Counted from the stretch's first letter, positions 44,618 to 59,560 are shown. The stretch is DNA of 64,000 bases from Setaria digitata (GCA_003640385.1 RCAB01000244.1:29766-93765), one strand, 5' to 3'. A program made the numbers and translations. Notes: generated from the sequence alone by a model not told the origin.

Positions 44618-46864
44618 GTTTTTTCAAGTTGATGACTAATGTGGAATTGGATATGATTCCTGACAAAAAAACAGCTGCAATGGAAGAAGGGTCGGAATCT
44701 GTACCTGTTGAAATGGTTCGACCTGAGATGGTGGATATGGCACGACGATTTATGGTAATGCCAAAGGTTCGAGAAACACCATTAACGCAGCAGCGACGAT
44801 TCTTGCTTCAAAAAGGTTTACGAGACGATGAAATTAGTGAAGCAATTAAAGGATTACAACAGGATATGAGGGTAAGTTATCTTGAGATGAATTGGATTTT
44901 TTTTTTTTTTTTTAGTTTGAGAATTCATAGTTGGTATTGAGAGGTTTAATGTGATGATAAAGGTACAGGATTAAGCTCTAACTTTATGGCATATTAATTT
45001 TTACGAAGCTGTATGCTTTCGAGATTTTTTACATCAACTTTCTTTATTCGTTTTTTGTGAAATATTTCCTCTGGTCAATAATATGGCGCGCCATTATAAC
45101 TAACACGAAGGTTGATCTGTTGCCATTAATAGTGATAGTGTTGATCTTTTCATTGGTGCTATTTATGCTGCTACTATCTATCAGTAGTTTACTCAGTTAA
45201 CATTATCATCAAATGCTTTGTATTATTTATTGAAGATTTTTTTTTTCACACTTTCCAGGTTTAAAGCTTCTAGTTTTCTTTTAGCTGAAATACTTTCTCA
45301 ACTTTTTTTTTTTGTCATACAAGTCAGTTTTTCACTTGCAGTATAGCAGTAATACGGCGATGGGGCAGTGTGCAGCCATACCGGAATCATCTATCAATTT
45401 TTCAACTAGGTCATCAGTAACTGATACTTTGTTGCGATTAACTAAATTGGCGATGATTATTACGGGTTTCTCATATGCTAGTTGGCATTTGCTACGATCA
45501 TACATTTTACCACGATTTTTCAATATTCCGGAGCCAGTTGAAGAGAGAGTTCGTGTGATCGAAACAAAAGTTAGTTTGAAAGTATATTTAATCAATTTCA
45601 AGTAGACTAGGAAAGTTTCAGGTTTGGGTTGAGAGTTAAAAACTAAGAACTCGAGAATATTCTTCTTGGAAATATTATTAGATTTCAGACTAGAAAGTAT
45701 ATAAGTTCAAATATATAATAAAAACAGTGATGACTTTCGACGTGGCTATTTTGGGATTAGATTTATTTTAGTTAGATATTATAAAAATTCTTGAAAAGAT
45801 CTGAAGGTTTCAAAGAATTATCATCTTTTAGTGCTGAACAGAAAGACGACATTTTGACTTTTCAACGCAAGCACCAACACTTTTGCGATATGCCTTTTTC
45901 TTTTGTCGTTGCTTTAGGATTTATAGTTCTTCATTTGCAAAACACTCTACTAGTTGAGAATAGTTTAAGTTTGTTTGTTTACTCTTGTTTTTGAAATATT
46001 TTATTTCTCACAGATGGATGAAATGCAAGGGATGATGCAGGATGTAACGGCCGAATTACTTTTAAAATTACAGACGGTGATTGATAAGCAAAATATTATG
46101 GATAGTATTTCAAGTAAAAGTGGTGCAAGTTGTAAGTTATTTATTGAAATCGTTGCTTGTAAAAATGTTAGGGATTGGATATTGAGGTAAGAAATTAGAT
46201 GCTTTCATTATTATTATTTTTTCTCTTTCCTAGGATTCAAAATCTCAGTTAAACTTTTCCTGTATTCGTATCTTCCAGTTGTTATATTGTACTTCATTTT
46301 TCAGAGAACTACCACGACTCCTAGGTATTTTCTTTCTCTTTAGATTTAGTGATTTTTCTGCGATTACACAGGCTTAATTTAGTGTTTTTTTTTTCAGCAT
46401 CACAACTTGAAGATATACAAAAGGGTATAGAGAACATTAGTGCAATGCTTGTGAGTAGGGAACAACTACCAGCGATCCGAACACTGTCGAGAAAGCGTTC
46501 AGCAACTGGTGTAGTCCTTGGCACTCCACGTTCTGAGGAGATAAATGTGTAGGCATTTTTTAACTGGAATGCAGTGTATGATATAAGTTTTGTTTCCAAT
46601 AGGAAACACAGATATTTTTAATTTTCACTATCAAGTCGGATTATTAAGGGATAATTTTCCTTGCTACACATTTATTTTTCTGGCTCGAAATCATATTTTT
46701 TGTTTTAAATTTAGTAACTGGAATTAAAATTTGTTTTTTTTTTGTGAAAATTTGCAGATAACAATTTTTTTAGACCGGGTAGTCCCGATAATGTACATAT
46801 GGAAGCGCTGCCAACAGGTGATAGTGCTGAAGTAGAGAAAAGTGATTCTGGCAGTGACTACTAA
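44614..46864 (+). CDS. prx-14: Peroxisomal membrane docking protein PEX14
   Basis: Exons 44614-44871, 45342-45569, 46014-46131, 46398-46548 and 46774-46864 give 281 residues in frame. Residues about 36-79 (RPEMVDMARRFMVMPKV, then TPLTQQRRFLLQKGL, then DDEISEAI) are the conserved PEX14 N-terminal domain that binds the WxxxF motifs of the PTS1 receptor PEX5. A hydrophobic segment at about 122-142 anchors the protein in the peroxisomal membrane. Exons 3 and 4 encode a coiled-coil-like region (DEMQGMMQDVTAELLLKLQ), followed by a short acidic C-terminus ending EVEKSDSGSDY. The protein is a core part of the import pore for matrix enzymes. It is shorter than vertebrate PEX14, mainly in the tail. The exon 4 to 5 join uses donor GTAGGC and was chosen because it keeps the frame to a stop. 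Confidence 0.93.
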
Positions 46865-49800
46865 ATTGTTCTGCAGAAAATCGATCAGTCGATCACTTCG
46901 GAAATGGTCTTGTTATAGTTATTTTTATTTTTCAGCTCTGAGAAATCCGTCAATTACTTCCAACTTTCTATTTGAGAATTCTTATTTCTGTAATTTGTCA
47001 CAACTTCGAATTTTTCCAGAACCTTTTCTGTCATTGTTCGTGTTTTTTAAGTGAAGCTTAAAATGTTTGGATTTCCATACTTAATAATGATGGGAATTTC
47101 CAGTGATAACAATTACATGTGGAATAGTTTTCGACAAAGTTTGGAAATTCTGGGAAGATTATGGAAATACCCGACTTTTACTTTTCTGGCCTTAGAAGGA
47201 GTGGTGGAACCAAATTTTGAACTAATAAATTGTATTGATTAGTGAAGAGCAAAATACAAATAGAGAATAGGAAGTGGGAGCAGAGTTGTCAACTTTTTTT
47301 CCGATAAAGATATGGCAAACTTCATTCCTCACATTGATACTATGAATGCGTAAGAAAATTTACTATTTCGGATTTCCAAATTATATTTTCGAAATATTTA
47401 TCTTTATATTAAGTTCTGAGTGAAATTTTTATTCTGATTATCGCCAGTGTGGTTCATTTAATTTCGCTTCATTTACTTGCCTTGTTTACTCGTCATTTGT
47501 ATAGTCTTCCTTTTTCTTGTATCCTTTGCACTTTTTTTTTTTTTTTTTATTGTGGATATGAATGAATTTTAAAACAGTGAGAAATGAGCTCCACAATTCG
47601 CTCATCAGCATAGTTGGTTTTGAAGTCTAGTACCAGCATGTTATAGCAACATAAGCAGATTGGATCACTAACTCAACATATGTTAGATTTCTGGATAAGT
47701 GAATTTAAAAGATGTAGAAGAGGTGTGTGGGAAGTCTTATTTGTCAAATGTGGAAAAAAATTCCGGTATAGATTTCGACAGTTGGGAGATGTCCTCAGTG
47801 TTGCGGAAAGTTCGCGATATCTTTTTAGAGAAACGAGTAATTCCTTTATTAATCAAGTAACTTCTTCCTCGTAGTTTCTTTCAGATCGTGTCAGTTGGTC
47901 CATCATAGCAGGATAGTGTTTCATTTGCATTTTGCTTAGATTGTTGTCATTTTAATCTGAAACAGAATATTCAAATCAAAAAATTAATAAAAAAGTAGTT
48001 TTTAAAAGTACTTTCAGTAGCCGTTTGGCATTTTTTCAAAGCTAAATATTTGATTTATTATTATTTTTTGTTTATATGTTACATATTTTAATAATTTGTT
48101 GCTTAGTGTACTGGAATTAAAATGCTGATCATTGGAGATATCTGGTCAAAGTAACATTGCCTTAGTTAATCTGTTTACTTCCTTAATGAGCAATTAGGTG
48201 AGTTTATAACGCAATATTTGCCAAATATTTTTTTTTTTTTGGCAATAAATCTGGGTATAAGCGTTTCCCAATTCCTCTTACTAATTACCGTTCACTTTCA
48301 AACAATGTACACTGTCTATCTCATTTCTCTTAGTGTGAATTTGCATTTCTGGAAAGGATATGCTTTTAAAAAATAAGAAATCAATTTAATAACAATTTAT
48401 CATTCTGAAAGTGTGGGAACTGGTAATTATAATGTTGTTGATAATGGAGTTCTTGGTGATAACGGTAATAATTACAGGCAAATGATTAATTTCATAGGAC
48501 ACTCGAATTCTTCTAACAATTAAAAAATGACTTTATTAACTGAATAAATCAGTAAATGGTATACTTCATCACTGTTGATAAGTTAATCAGATGAGAGTAA
48601 ACTTTTAAATAGCTATTTAAAATGTGGGCGTTTAAGAATCAAAATTCTCTGTTAAGCTAATTTACTTGATTTCTATCCATTTAAAATACATCACTAGCAA
48701 TCCAGTACTGATTTGTTCCTTTTTTGATTAATTATAAAAATGTAGCAAAGATGATAATTTAGTTTTCAGGAATTCAATTTTTAAAATTGAGAAATTTTTC
48801 CCGACCTTTCTAGCAGCTAACAAATTATTCACTGCAATACGGGGAAATGAAGGAAAAAATCACTGTCAGTCATGCATAATTCTTGAAATGCAAAGAATTG
48901 AGAAGAGGAACAAGAATTATTTATCCAAACTGACAATTTCGTCTTTTTTTTTTTCTTCTAAAACTTTTTATTTGCTCGAAAAGTTTACAAATTATTGTGG
49001 ATTATAAATTTTACAATGTCATATGTGTTTCGGTTTTCCATTGTTTTCTTTCTTTTCTTTTGTTTTTTCATTTCGGATTTTTGGGCAATGCATAATTTAT
49101 GATGAAAAAAAAGGGTAAACAGTAAGCAAGGAAGTGATTCATAACAGAATTAATGAAATTCAATGAGTCATCCTTTAATTAATTCAGTAAATAATCCTAC
49201 CATGGAGAAAGAAAGAGAGAGAGAGAAGTTGGAAATGGTGGCTGATGTTAATAAACAAATGGGGTAAATAAAGGAATAAATTGATATTTTATGAGGAAAC
49301 AAAGCAAATAAACGGGAGTTCTTTATGAACCTTTTTTACTTCCATATTATTAACATATATTTAATCACTGCTCGTTTTTCATGCTTTATCATTTCAGCAA
49401 AGAATATTTATGAAAACCCTTTTAAAACCACTGATAACAAGTTGCTCATATTCCGGTTTATCAATTTATCAGTTGTATTTATTCAGTGATTAAAATTGTA
49501 AATAAAATACTGCATAATTTTTGTTTGAATGCTCAGTGAATTTTTGGTTCATCCGATGGATGTAAATGATTCAAATCGATCAAATAATTTTTTTTAATTT
49601 TTTTTTTTTTTTTTTTTTCTTGAAGATTTGTTTGTTCTGTTTTTAAGTGATCGTTTTTTTTTTTCTTGAAAACAAATTTTATGCTTCATCATTTTTCATG
49701 TCACATTAATCTGTTTATTTTCATTAGCAGCTGCAAAATGTTTTCATTTTGATTGAACCGAAAAAAAAAACATGAAATTTTTATTTTTCAGCACAAGACA

Positions 49801-50096
49801 AAAAAAAACGTTTATTTTCATTCTCAAGACTTATTTTACATAAATGAATGCCATTGCTGCATCTAAATTTTTCCTACTTACACTTAAATACTTGAGTTAT
49901 TTCTTATTCAAACGCCAAAAATTGTCCATATCGAAGATGATTATAACTGTTTGATCATTTCGCTGTGATTGATTGCATTATCAAGTTTATGATAAATGAA
50001 AAATTATGCTTTGAGCTGAAGTGATTTTCAGTAACATTTCATCCAACCATTACTTCAAATCGAAACAAATTTGGTGGAAATAGAGCAAAATCAAAA

Positions 50097-50149
50097 ATAA
50101 TAATGATAATAATAATAATAATAGCAATAATAATAATAATAACAATAAC

Positions 50150-50194
<45 letters not shown>

Positions 50195-50290
50195 TAATAA
50201 TAATAATAATAATTAATAATAATAATTAATAATAATAATAATAATAACAATAACAATAATAAAATATTAATAGTAATAATAAATAATAAA
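50097..50290. repeat. (AAT)n microsatellite, about 190 bp, interrupted
   Basis: Long AAT/TAATAA tract with scattered AAC and AATT interruptions. It is non-coding and likely length-variable. Confidence 0.95.
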
Positions 50291-53208
50291 GCATGTATAA
50301 TAAATTCGAGCCAAAAAAATATTTAAAAAATTATGCAAAAAATGATGAAATAATAAGCAGTTAAATAGCAATTCAATTAACCAGTTCTTTAATTCTTTTC
50401 TTGAATTCCATCCAATAAGCTTATTTGAGACTAATGAGAAGAGGTGAAGATTGAAATTCTGAAATGCCCCACTTTTCAGTTTATCAAATTATTAGAATAT
50501 TTAAGCCGTCGAGAAAATTTGTTACATGCAATTAATTGATGGTGATGAAAATTTAGCAATAAATGAAAACACCCTTCTAGTAATAAAAATATTCTGTCAG
50601 TATTTTCCAAACAGTTAAAGGAAACTTGACTAATTGTTTAAATTGGTATCTAATTATTTTTATAAATTCCCTATTCGCTGTATAATTTTGTTGCAAATCA
50701 TCCATCCATTCATTTCTTTCTTCATCTTCTGTTTGCTTTTATCAGCTACTGTATTGATATAAATTTTTCCTTAACACACCTACATGAATGAAATATTGAA
50801 GTTCCTTTATTCGTATGCAACTAACTTAGCGACGGTTTTATTAATTTCATTCTGAAAAATGACATCTTTTAGAGATTTTTCTTTTTAAATTGAAAAAATT
50901 TAAAGCACATGAAGTAATAATCAAGCTACTACCCTATTATCTTTCCGGACAAGAGCCAATCTTATCATTAGAAAAATATGATGCTCGGTTGAATAATTTA
51001 ATATTTTGACCGACAAAAATATGCTTGTCGAAGTGAAAACAGGAAAGGAAGATTAATTAGTAATTAACTTAATAAATCAGTCAAGTAATTATTACTTACA
51101 TAAATGCAAACAAAAATGATACTTTATTACAAACTTGCTGGAACAGCTCCAATAACAGCTTGAGTCTTGAATTTTCCCTTTCTGTTCATTAAAAAAAGAA
51201 ATGAAATACAAATACTTTTTTCAGTTTATTTTTATTTTCTAAATAACTTTTAATATTTTTTTAACTGCGAAATTTTGCAGAATATGACTGATGTCATTTG
51301 ATAGTAGTTTTTTTTTTTTTTTATCACTGATAAGTTTCATCTATTCTTTCAGAGCAACTTAATAATTTAATGCTTGCGTGTTTATTTAGAAAGCAATCTA
51401 TGCCACTCATTATTCATTATGCGTTGTTTTTCGTTTTTTTTTTTTTTGTTTTCAAAAATTTTTCTTTCTGTGATATTTCACTTGTAATAATTCTGCACCA
51501 AATTTATTTTCTGTTTTTTGACTTGTCAATTTCAAATCGGTTTAAAATTTGCAAATTTTTTGGTTATAATCAGCTTTCTTTGGTTTATTATCAGTTAGTA
51601 TCAAGAATTATGCACACTAAACAAAAGTTTAGTTTCAAGAAAAAAAAACAAAATGTTAAGTTAAATATTATGAATCAAAGATTAAATATTTTAAAATATT
51701 TGCGAATCAATTGTGTAAAAAGGAGCATGATAAGAAATAGTAAAAACGACGGAAACTATTAAATTTGCCAAATAATTATCATACTATATAGAATGGAAAA
51801 ACTTTGTTACAATTGAAAAGATTAATAAGATAAAAACTTTTGTTCTACAACACAGTAATTAATTAAAATAAAAAAAAAGACTAACAAGAAGCGCGTTATA
51901 TTTAGACTAAAGAAATATTTAAATTGACCATAGAAAAAATAATTAAGGTTAATGTGAAGGAACGAAAGTCAATTACACTAACTTTATATTTTGATTTTTA
52001 ATTTTTTAACCGGTAATTGTTGATATTGTTGAAAAGATTGGTGCTTTTTTCGAGATTAGAGAATTGAAAGCTTTTTAGTATGGTATATTTAGCCAAAAAT
52101 AATCTCTTGAGCCCAGAAATTTTTAAATTTAGGTCCGATAATTGAATATTTCACTTTAATACTCTAGATTTATAGAATAAAAGAAAGGAAAAAATCAGTA
52201 AGGAAATCAGCAGTTGCTTAGTACTTCCTTAAGATATGACTAAAATGAAACTGCAAAGGGAAATAAGTCTCAAAAGTGTAATGGAAATTAATACTCTCCT
52301 AGGACTAATAAAATGGTAAATTAAGATGAAGTACTTGCAACTAATTAATTAATTTCACAATACTTTGGTGCTTCTTCAGTTAGAAATTTAATTCGATTAT
52401 TCTTTTCTAGCCTCTTTCCACCGATTCTGTAGCAAAAATTCAGTCCATAAATTCCAATTTTATTTGGTTCCTTTTTGCGGATGGATTGCTGACTAATACC
52501 TCGACAATTATAAGACTTTTCATTCAAATGTACTAATTAGTTAAAAACTGATAATCTGATAAATCATTTTATTTCTATTTCTTATTTTATTTTTTTCTTC
52601 GCTTTTTGCTAATAATTTTTATTATCTGCTTATTTTAAAACATGGTAATAATTGTAGGTAGCCTTTTTTTTTAATTAGAAAATTTTCCGCTCTATTAACA
52701 AAATGATTTTGGCTTATTAATTGCTAATAAATATATGATGCAATGTTTTACTATTTGCTGAAACTGGAGAGACAGGTAATTTGAAAATGTGAAGCACAGT
52801 GGTTGGGTAACAAAAGTTGCTAACAGTGGTTAAGTATGAGGTTTGATTGAAATCAAATTCCTCTGCAACTCTTTTTCAAGCAAGCTAGAACTGTTCCAGT
52901 AAATGTCTGTTTCATAGGTTTTGAATTTTAATTTTAATTTAAACTTCTTCATTAAATTCTATTTCGTAATCTGAAGATTGCAATGTACGAGTATAAATTT
53001 ATAAATTAAAACTACGCACGACAACTTATTTAGATGATGAAATTGAAAAGTTGCACTAAAAGTTTTAGAATTTCTTTTCCTAAAAAAGATATTCTCCAAC
53101 AACCGAAACTGTTAATAAATAATAATTAGCATTTTAGTAATCTGTTCATCGTTATAGTTTTATTTGCTTTTTTCTTCTTTCTTTTTAATTAGCTTGGAGA
53201 AAAATATT

Positions 53209-53219
53209 CGTCCTTTCAG
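53209..53219 (+). other. Acceptor-like site before the acid phosphatase ATG
   Basis: CGTCCTTTCAG ends seven bases before ATG 53227. A short leader fits trans-splicing. Confidence 0.5.
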
Positions 53220-53226
53220 ATTCTTC

Positions 53227-56200
53227 ATGCTAATTATATTAATTTTATTCGTTGCTTCTGAATGCTTTGCGGAAAAATCAAATGAATCTTCGAATACATG
53301 GACCGAAACAGAAGCAGAGAATCATATCAGTTCAGTAGAAAAAATTTCGACCAGTGATAATGATAATTCTCTCGAGATGATTAGCAATAGATCACATGAA
53401 CAGTATCTGAAAAAGATAGGAAAACTGAAACTTCTTTTTGTCTATGCTGTAAATATTTTTCTCTGTTAATTTCACTTTTTCAATTATATATATTTTCTTT
53501 TCGAAAACTTTTTCGCCTAGAACTCATTGAATATGTTTTTCCACTTTCATTCAATCCAGTCGATGCACTTTTTAGATATTTCAAAATCTAATTAGTAGCT
53601 TTTATTAATTTAGATATGGCGACATGGTGATCGAGCACCATTACGAATATATCCAACTAATCCCTGCAACGAGTCTTTCTGGCCTAATGGATTGGGAGAA
53701 CTTACTGAGGTTAATTAGCTTTTCCATATATATATGTATGGAAAAAGTATGTACTATTTATCAATCATTATTATTTTTATTGTTTCCAAGCTGACAAAAT
53801 GTTTTCAGAAAAAGTTCAGTCTCTTTTTTTATTTTTTTTTTTTGTTCTATAGATTGGTGTGCAGCAGTTACTTGAGCTTGGAAAGCGTTTCCATGAAGAG
53901 TACATCAATTGTGACCCACCGTTGATGTCGAAAAATTCTTACAGTCGCCAGGTTAACTTTTTAATTAAAGTAAAAATGAGATAATTGTAATATTTTTGCC
54001 GAAAATGACTAATTATATCAGACAATCATTAACATTTAATAAGCTAAAGTCAAATTATGAAATTATGATGAAATTTTTTACTCATTTTTGATGGACAAAA
54101 TATTCATTATAGATTTATATTCGAAGCACAGGTGTTAACAGAACCATTAGAAGTGCGGAGGCATTTTTAAAAGGAATTTTTCCTAGCAGAATATCCGAAA
54201 AAGACTCTTCGGGTCAAGTCATTCAATCGAGTTCGTCTAGAAGTTTGAACCCGATTATTCCAATTCATACGACAAAACTCGAAAATGACTACGTATGTAT
54301 TCCGATAGCTCTGGTAATTGTAATGATTAGAAAAGATTAGAGGAACTGATAAACTTCAGGTTTAGTGATAATATGAATTCATTGCTGAGTACTCTGCAAG
54401 ATATGTGTGCTTACAATATTCCAATTAGTAGCAGACGAAACAATACTGAATTTTGTTTCATTCAGTAAATAAGAAGTGAATAGATAATTAATTAGGAAGA
54501 ATGTATGAGTAGGTAGATAGCAGTTCTGTATACGTTCTTCCAGATTGGTAATCCATTTTATCGTTGTTTGCGAGCGGAACACTTGGAAGCTAATGGATTC
54601 CGTAGCACTAATTTCCATAATATGACATTAAGACAGAAGGTAAATGATATCTTAAGTTATGTCAAAATGGAATAATAAAAGATAAGAAGGAAGTGATTTT
54701 GGGAAGTTATTGTTTCATTTTAGCATTACAGATTCTGATGATGGTTGGCAATTTCCTTCTGAAATTGTCAATTTCTTTTTATTATTTTTAAATAATTAAT
54801 TGATTTCATCTCACATATTTTTCTTTTTTTAATCACATTTCCTGTTCTCGTTCTTGTCATCTAAAATCTGCAAATATTAGAGATGCTCATATTATTAATT
54901 ACATGTAAATATTTGTTAGTACTGGAAGGCAGGAATTTCGTGACTTTTCTACTATTTTCAAGTTGCTCATTTGTTTATTCGCTAAAATTTATAAAAATTA
55001 AGCATTTATTGGATCATTTGTCCAAGATGACTGGCTATGAAAACCTTCAATTGGATGAGCGTTTCAATTCCATCTTGGATACTTTAATTGTTGAAGTAAG
55101 CATCAGTTTGACAATTAATCCCTTGCTAATAATTTTTCTTTTTTTTTTTTTTTTTACTAATTTTTCAAATTCTGTAATCACATAACATATTACCAGTAGT
55201 ATTATTATTGTTATTTATGAAATGTGCTTGAGTAGAAAGAAAGTAATTTTTACTCTAACATAATAATTGCAGCGTTTTCATAAATTTAACGAGACGGACT
55301 GGTTTACAAAAAAGACTGAACATGAAATGAGGCTTCTGCGAACAGCAATTCTAAAATACCGGTACCTATAATTAATTACTTGTTAACTAAATAATTGCCT
55401 TCCATTTGCCACATTAATCGGATTACTTTTCCCGAAATATTTTGGCATGAAAATTTAATTTCATTGTATAGCATTTGAAATCATTTGTTTCAATTTCACT
55501 TACAGTTTGCATTGATTAGTTGTGATTTTATAAATACTTATTTTAACAAAATTGTTTGGAAATTGAAAACTAATAAAATTATTAAAGATTTGGAACAGCT
55601 AGTTATTACGGATCAAACAGGGAACTAACTCGATTACGTAGTGGTGCAATATTACGTAGTGTCTTTAGTGTACTAAGAGAAAAATGGTCGTGCCTAAATG
55701 ATGATAGCATCAATTGTGCCTGGTATAATAATCTCAAATTCTATGGATCATCTGCCGTAAGTTGTTTCAGTTTCAAAATTTCATCGAAATTTTTAAATTT
55801 CAAACTTTAAGCTCTGATTGAAAATTTCCTCTGTGACTTTCGTTTCAGCTTTTCTCTCTTCAAACTTCACTTTAGTCTATTCTCTTCAATTGCAGCACGA
55901 CATGACACTTATCGCACTGCTCATTTTAATTGCACCAGATGAAGATATCATTGATATCTATAATCCACAATATGGTGCTACGGTTATCTTCGAACTTTAC
56001 AGCTATAAAAAAAAACCTTACATTAAAGTTTGCATCTTTTTTTTTTTTTTTACATTTTTAAATTGCCTAATTAAGGCATTACTATAAAAATCATTGAGTA
56101 GAAAATGTAAAAAAGAAAAGAATGAAAATTGCATGCAAATTTGTATGTTCGAAACTTATCATTTATTTTTCAAAATTAATAGTGAAGAGGAGAATTGTAA

Positions 56201-56643
56201 ATCAGTCATGCTGTGGATGAAATCGAAATATCACTAGTAATATTTTAAAACTTAAATTAAAAATTACAATAATGTAGTGAATGAAATTTGAATTCATGTA
56301 ATTTGTACAACTAAAAGTTATCGTTTTTTCTTCCTTTTTTTTTTTTTTCCCACTTCCTTTATGCACTTTCTTGTCTGTCTGTACGTTTATTTTGTAGTAA
56401 AAATTTTAAAATTCACAAATTTAATATTTAATATGTAATTTTTATTCGAAATACTCTTAGGTTCTCTACTCGAAGAAGCACTCGGAGAAACCAATAGCAG
56501 TGACCATTTTGACAACAGGATGTCCACAATTCTCGCACTTCTGTCCATTACAGAAATTTATCGCTGCAAATAAGCCTTACATACCACAGAATCTTCAACA
56601 AGAATGTCATCAGTATGAAAATGAAAGTAGGGCTGAAAGATGA
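53227..56643 (+). CDS. Secreted histidine acid phosphatase
   Basis: Ten exons (53227-53448, 53614-53709, 53853-53951, 54113-54292, 54544-54639, 55003-55095, 55273-55361, 55588-55756, 55896-56027, 56461-56643) give 452 residues. The N-terminal [15 protein letters not shown] is a signal peptide with likely cleavage after residue 15. A polar, Ser/Glu-rich stretch follows to about 60. The catalytic RHGDRAP lies at 77-83 with nucleophile His78, and the proton-donor pair is H349-D350 in SAHDMTL; both are intact. Cysteines in the C-terminal half fit the disulfides of this family. The enzyme hydrolyses phosphate monoesters at acid pH in lumen, lysosome or secretion. In C. elegans the family is often intestinal; TGATAA sites upstream (52549, 52557) would fit. 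No C-terminal membrane segment is visible. The long pre-catalytic insert of about 45 polar residues is unusual. Confidence 0.93.
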
Positions 56644-56682
56644 GACAGTTTCATTTCTCGAATAGGCATTGTTCAGTACAAG

Positions 56683-56688
56683 AATAAA
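56683..56688 (+). terminator. Polyadenylation signal of the acid phosphatase
   Basis: AATAAA 40 nt after the stop at 56643, the expected distance for a short nematode 3' UTR. Confidence 0.7.
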
Positions 56689-57043
56689 AGGAACTGGTTG
56701 GAATTGCATTTCAACTTTCCTCCGGCAACTGCAGGTGACTTTGTTTTAGCCACTGATTAGTTAACTGCTAAAACAATTAGTGCCAAACAATTGGACAATT
56801 TTTTTTTTTTTTTTTTTGTTAATTGCCCAAAAAATCCAAAAAAAAAAGTATTTAAAAAAAAAAAAGCAATAATCAGCTTTTCTTTGTTTTATTTCTGAAA
56901 CTATTGCAAATTTTATTTTTATCTATGGATTTTTTTTTTTTTTTTTTGAGTAAAAGTTGCAAAAAGTTTGACATTGAACAAGTAAGCTGAAATTTCAGTG
57001 AATGTATACAACATAGTAAGCAGAATTTTTTTTTTTTCTCGAA

Positions 57044-57049
57044 TTTATT
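57044..57049 (-). terminator. Candidate polyadenylation signal of the esterase
   Basis: TTTATT on + (AATAAA on -) about 270 nt downstream of the esterase stop codon. Confidence 0.45.
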
Positions 57050-57318
57050 ACTGAACCACTTATTGGAGTGGAAAAGTTCTAAGTTGTGTCACCATTTTGT
57101 ATCCATATTTTAGAACAAATTGATCCATAAAACAATTTTTTTTAAACGTGAAAATATCCAATAGCTTGATCAATTTCGTTCAAATATCGAAAATGATTTA
57201 AAAAAAAAAAAAAAAAAAGAATGCTAACTAGGCTGTATGCATTTGCAATGGTGAACGAGAAACAAAAACAAAAACAAAGGAAAAGTAAATGATAGGAAAC
57301 ACTCACAAGAAAAGTAAT

Positions 57319-59560
57319 TCATTTCAAGATTAAATCGCCAAAAATATCTTTCAAAAGTTTCATCCGTCCGTTCTTAAATTCGTCACGCATTTCGATAATA
57401 TGCGCAATGCGCAAATGTTGCTCACGAGCATCTAACGTAACTGGTTTCCACAGGAAATGTTCTTGATCCACTTTAGTATTCTTTTCACTGGCAATGTTTG
57501 GATTGCTGGAAAAGTTAGGACATTCGGATAAATAAAAATCAGAAAAATTAGTATTCATCCGATATCTGAGCAATCTCTAAAAAGTTCAATTTATTTGAAA
57601 CAAATGGCTAAATTGTAGATCCAAAAAAGAAAAAAAAAAAAATTAGTGAGTTAGATAAAATTTATATTTTCTAAATCTAAAAAAAAAAAAGTTTTAAATG
57701 ATGGGAACATTGTAATGTATGCTCAGTAATTGCATAAATTGTATTTTAAAACTAAATAAAAAATTTTTGGTTCCGTTCTTTCAAACTGTGCATATGGATG
57801 ATGGCATTCTGGAGTTGGCCGCCGTTAACTATTTTGTTGTTAATTAATTAATTGCTCTATAAAATAGTAAAATAGTGGACGATTTTGTACCATTGGGAAA
57901 AAGAAAAAGGAGACGTAAGGAATGATACATAAGAGATACTGACCGGTATTTGATGAAATTAACTACCGACTGAGTTAAAAATCGAGTAATTTGCTTGTCG
58001 ACTGCAGTTTTAACGAATGGCGAAACAAAGATATTCGCATCCAACAAATAAATTAAATCTACACCATGTGTCGCTGCTGAAATACAATACATCGATTTCG
58101 CTGCAAATTGAGAAAGAATTCAAAGGAAAGTATTAATTAATTAACTTAATGATAGGCTTCATTACACCTCAATCAATTATTTCTATTCGTGTTTTTTTTT
58201 TTTCATCAACTTTGATTGCTAAGATTTGAAAAAAGACCAACAGACAGTTTAACTTTGGTGCAACTAATGAATGATTGAAGTGGCAATTAAGAAAGTTAAC
58301 TAATAGATGAACCAAAGAGGAAGTAAATTTTCGAATTTATCAGCATAATTTTTTTTCACTCTTTTCAGAGGCGAATAGGAAAGAAATATCGCTGATAATT
58401 AGATTGACTGATAAAATGCAAGAAAATAAACGAACTTCGATAGGGAAGATAAAGATTAAGTAAACCATAGCAAGCAGGATTACAGTGCTCCAAAGAAAAC
58501 ATATAAACGATTTCACCTCGTTCAACCAATTTATCAACATATAGTCTTGTACCATAATTACTAGTTAGATCGCTAAGCATCTGCAACTGTCTAGGTTTAG
58601 TTTAATTTTTGATTAATTTTTATCAGTGCGAATATGCATGTGCCCATCGAATAATTCTCTCAGTAAAATTCTCGACTTTCACTTTAACACTAAGAATTTT
58701 CGAACAAGATTTAAACGTGATTCCATTTCGAAGCAATTTTAAATAAGCTTCCCACTTAGTCATTTATTATTTCATAATCTATCTGCTTTAACAGTGGCTC
58801 AATCATTTCGCTCTCCTAATTGCTGTATTGTTAATTAATTATTGAAAACAAAAAATTGCTATTTCATGATTTAAGAATCACATCGATGAAGGCTCGTCGA
58901 ATATTCTCTCGACTATTAGTACTGTCATGCTTACGATTCAGGTAAATTTGACCGATCACTTGTTCTGCATCGATTCCATTTTCCTTAGCATTATCAGCTA
59001 TGAGTTGAATTCCCAACTCAATATCCTTCATATTACATGGCAAACGACCTATTGCGGCTGAAATTTTTTTTGTGCGAATATTTGCCCTTTACAACAAAAG
59101 AAAATTATTTTAAAAGAAAGTATGAAAACAAACGATTTCCAATGTGAATTACTCCATCTTACTACAAAATCTTGCAATATTTCATGTGACATCTGAGCTG
59201 AAGTAAAATTTTTTTGAAAAAAAAAAAAAGAAGAGAGAAACAGATTACCGAAAAGAAGTCCCTCATCCTCGGTAAGGCCAATAAGTGAAGGCTTTGTCGG
59301 TGCCTGCTTTCGAAGTTCCACAATCGGACAAGGTATCAGATCACCATCGACCACTGGTGTTAATGGTAGGCGACCGGTAGCAAATAATGCCTTATTACCA
59401 ATTAAATTCCCAGCAAGCTTTGAAGCCGGTAGTCTGCGTAAAAACTTTATCATTTCTGCATTATCAGTACCTGAAACAGTGCAATAATTAATTAATTATT
59501 TGATGGAGAAAAAAGAAAGAAAAAAAAACGTCGAATAGTAATAGTAATAATAATTAATAC

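Larger units (their letters stand above)
46865..53219. other. 6.3-kb gene-poor region
   Basis: The PEX14 3' UTR probably ends near AATAAA 47224-47229. The rest is AT-rich with poly-T runs and a large AAT repeat (50097-50290). Open frames here (47680, 51370 on +, 52345 on -) are low complexity or lack any recognisable feature. TGATAA sites lie at 51328, 52549 and 52557, upstream of the acid phosphatase. No RNA gene was recognised. Confidence 0.6.
56644..57318. other. Convergent 3' region between acid phosphatase and esterase
   Basis: It contains the + strand AATAAA at 56683 and the - strand AATAAA (TTTATT at 57044-57049), with long T and A homopolymers between them. The two genes converge here with room for separate 3' ends. 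Confidence 0.7.
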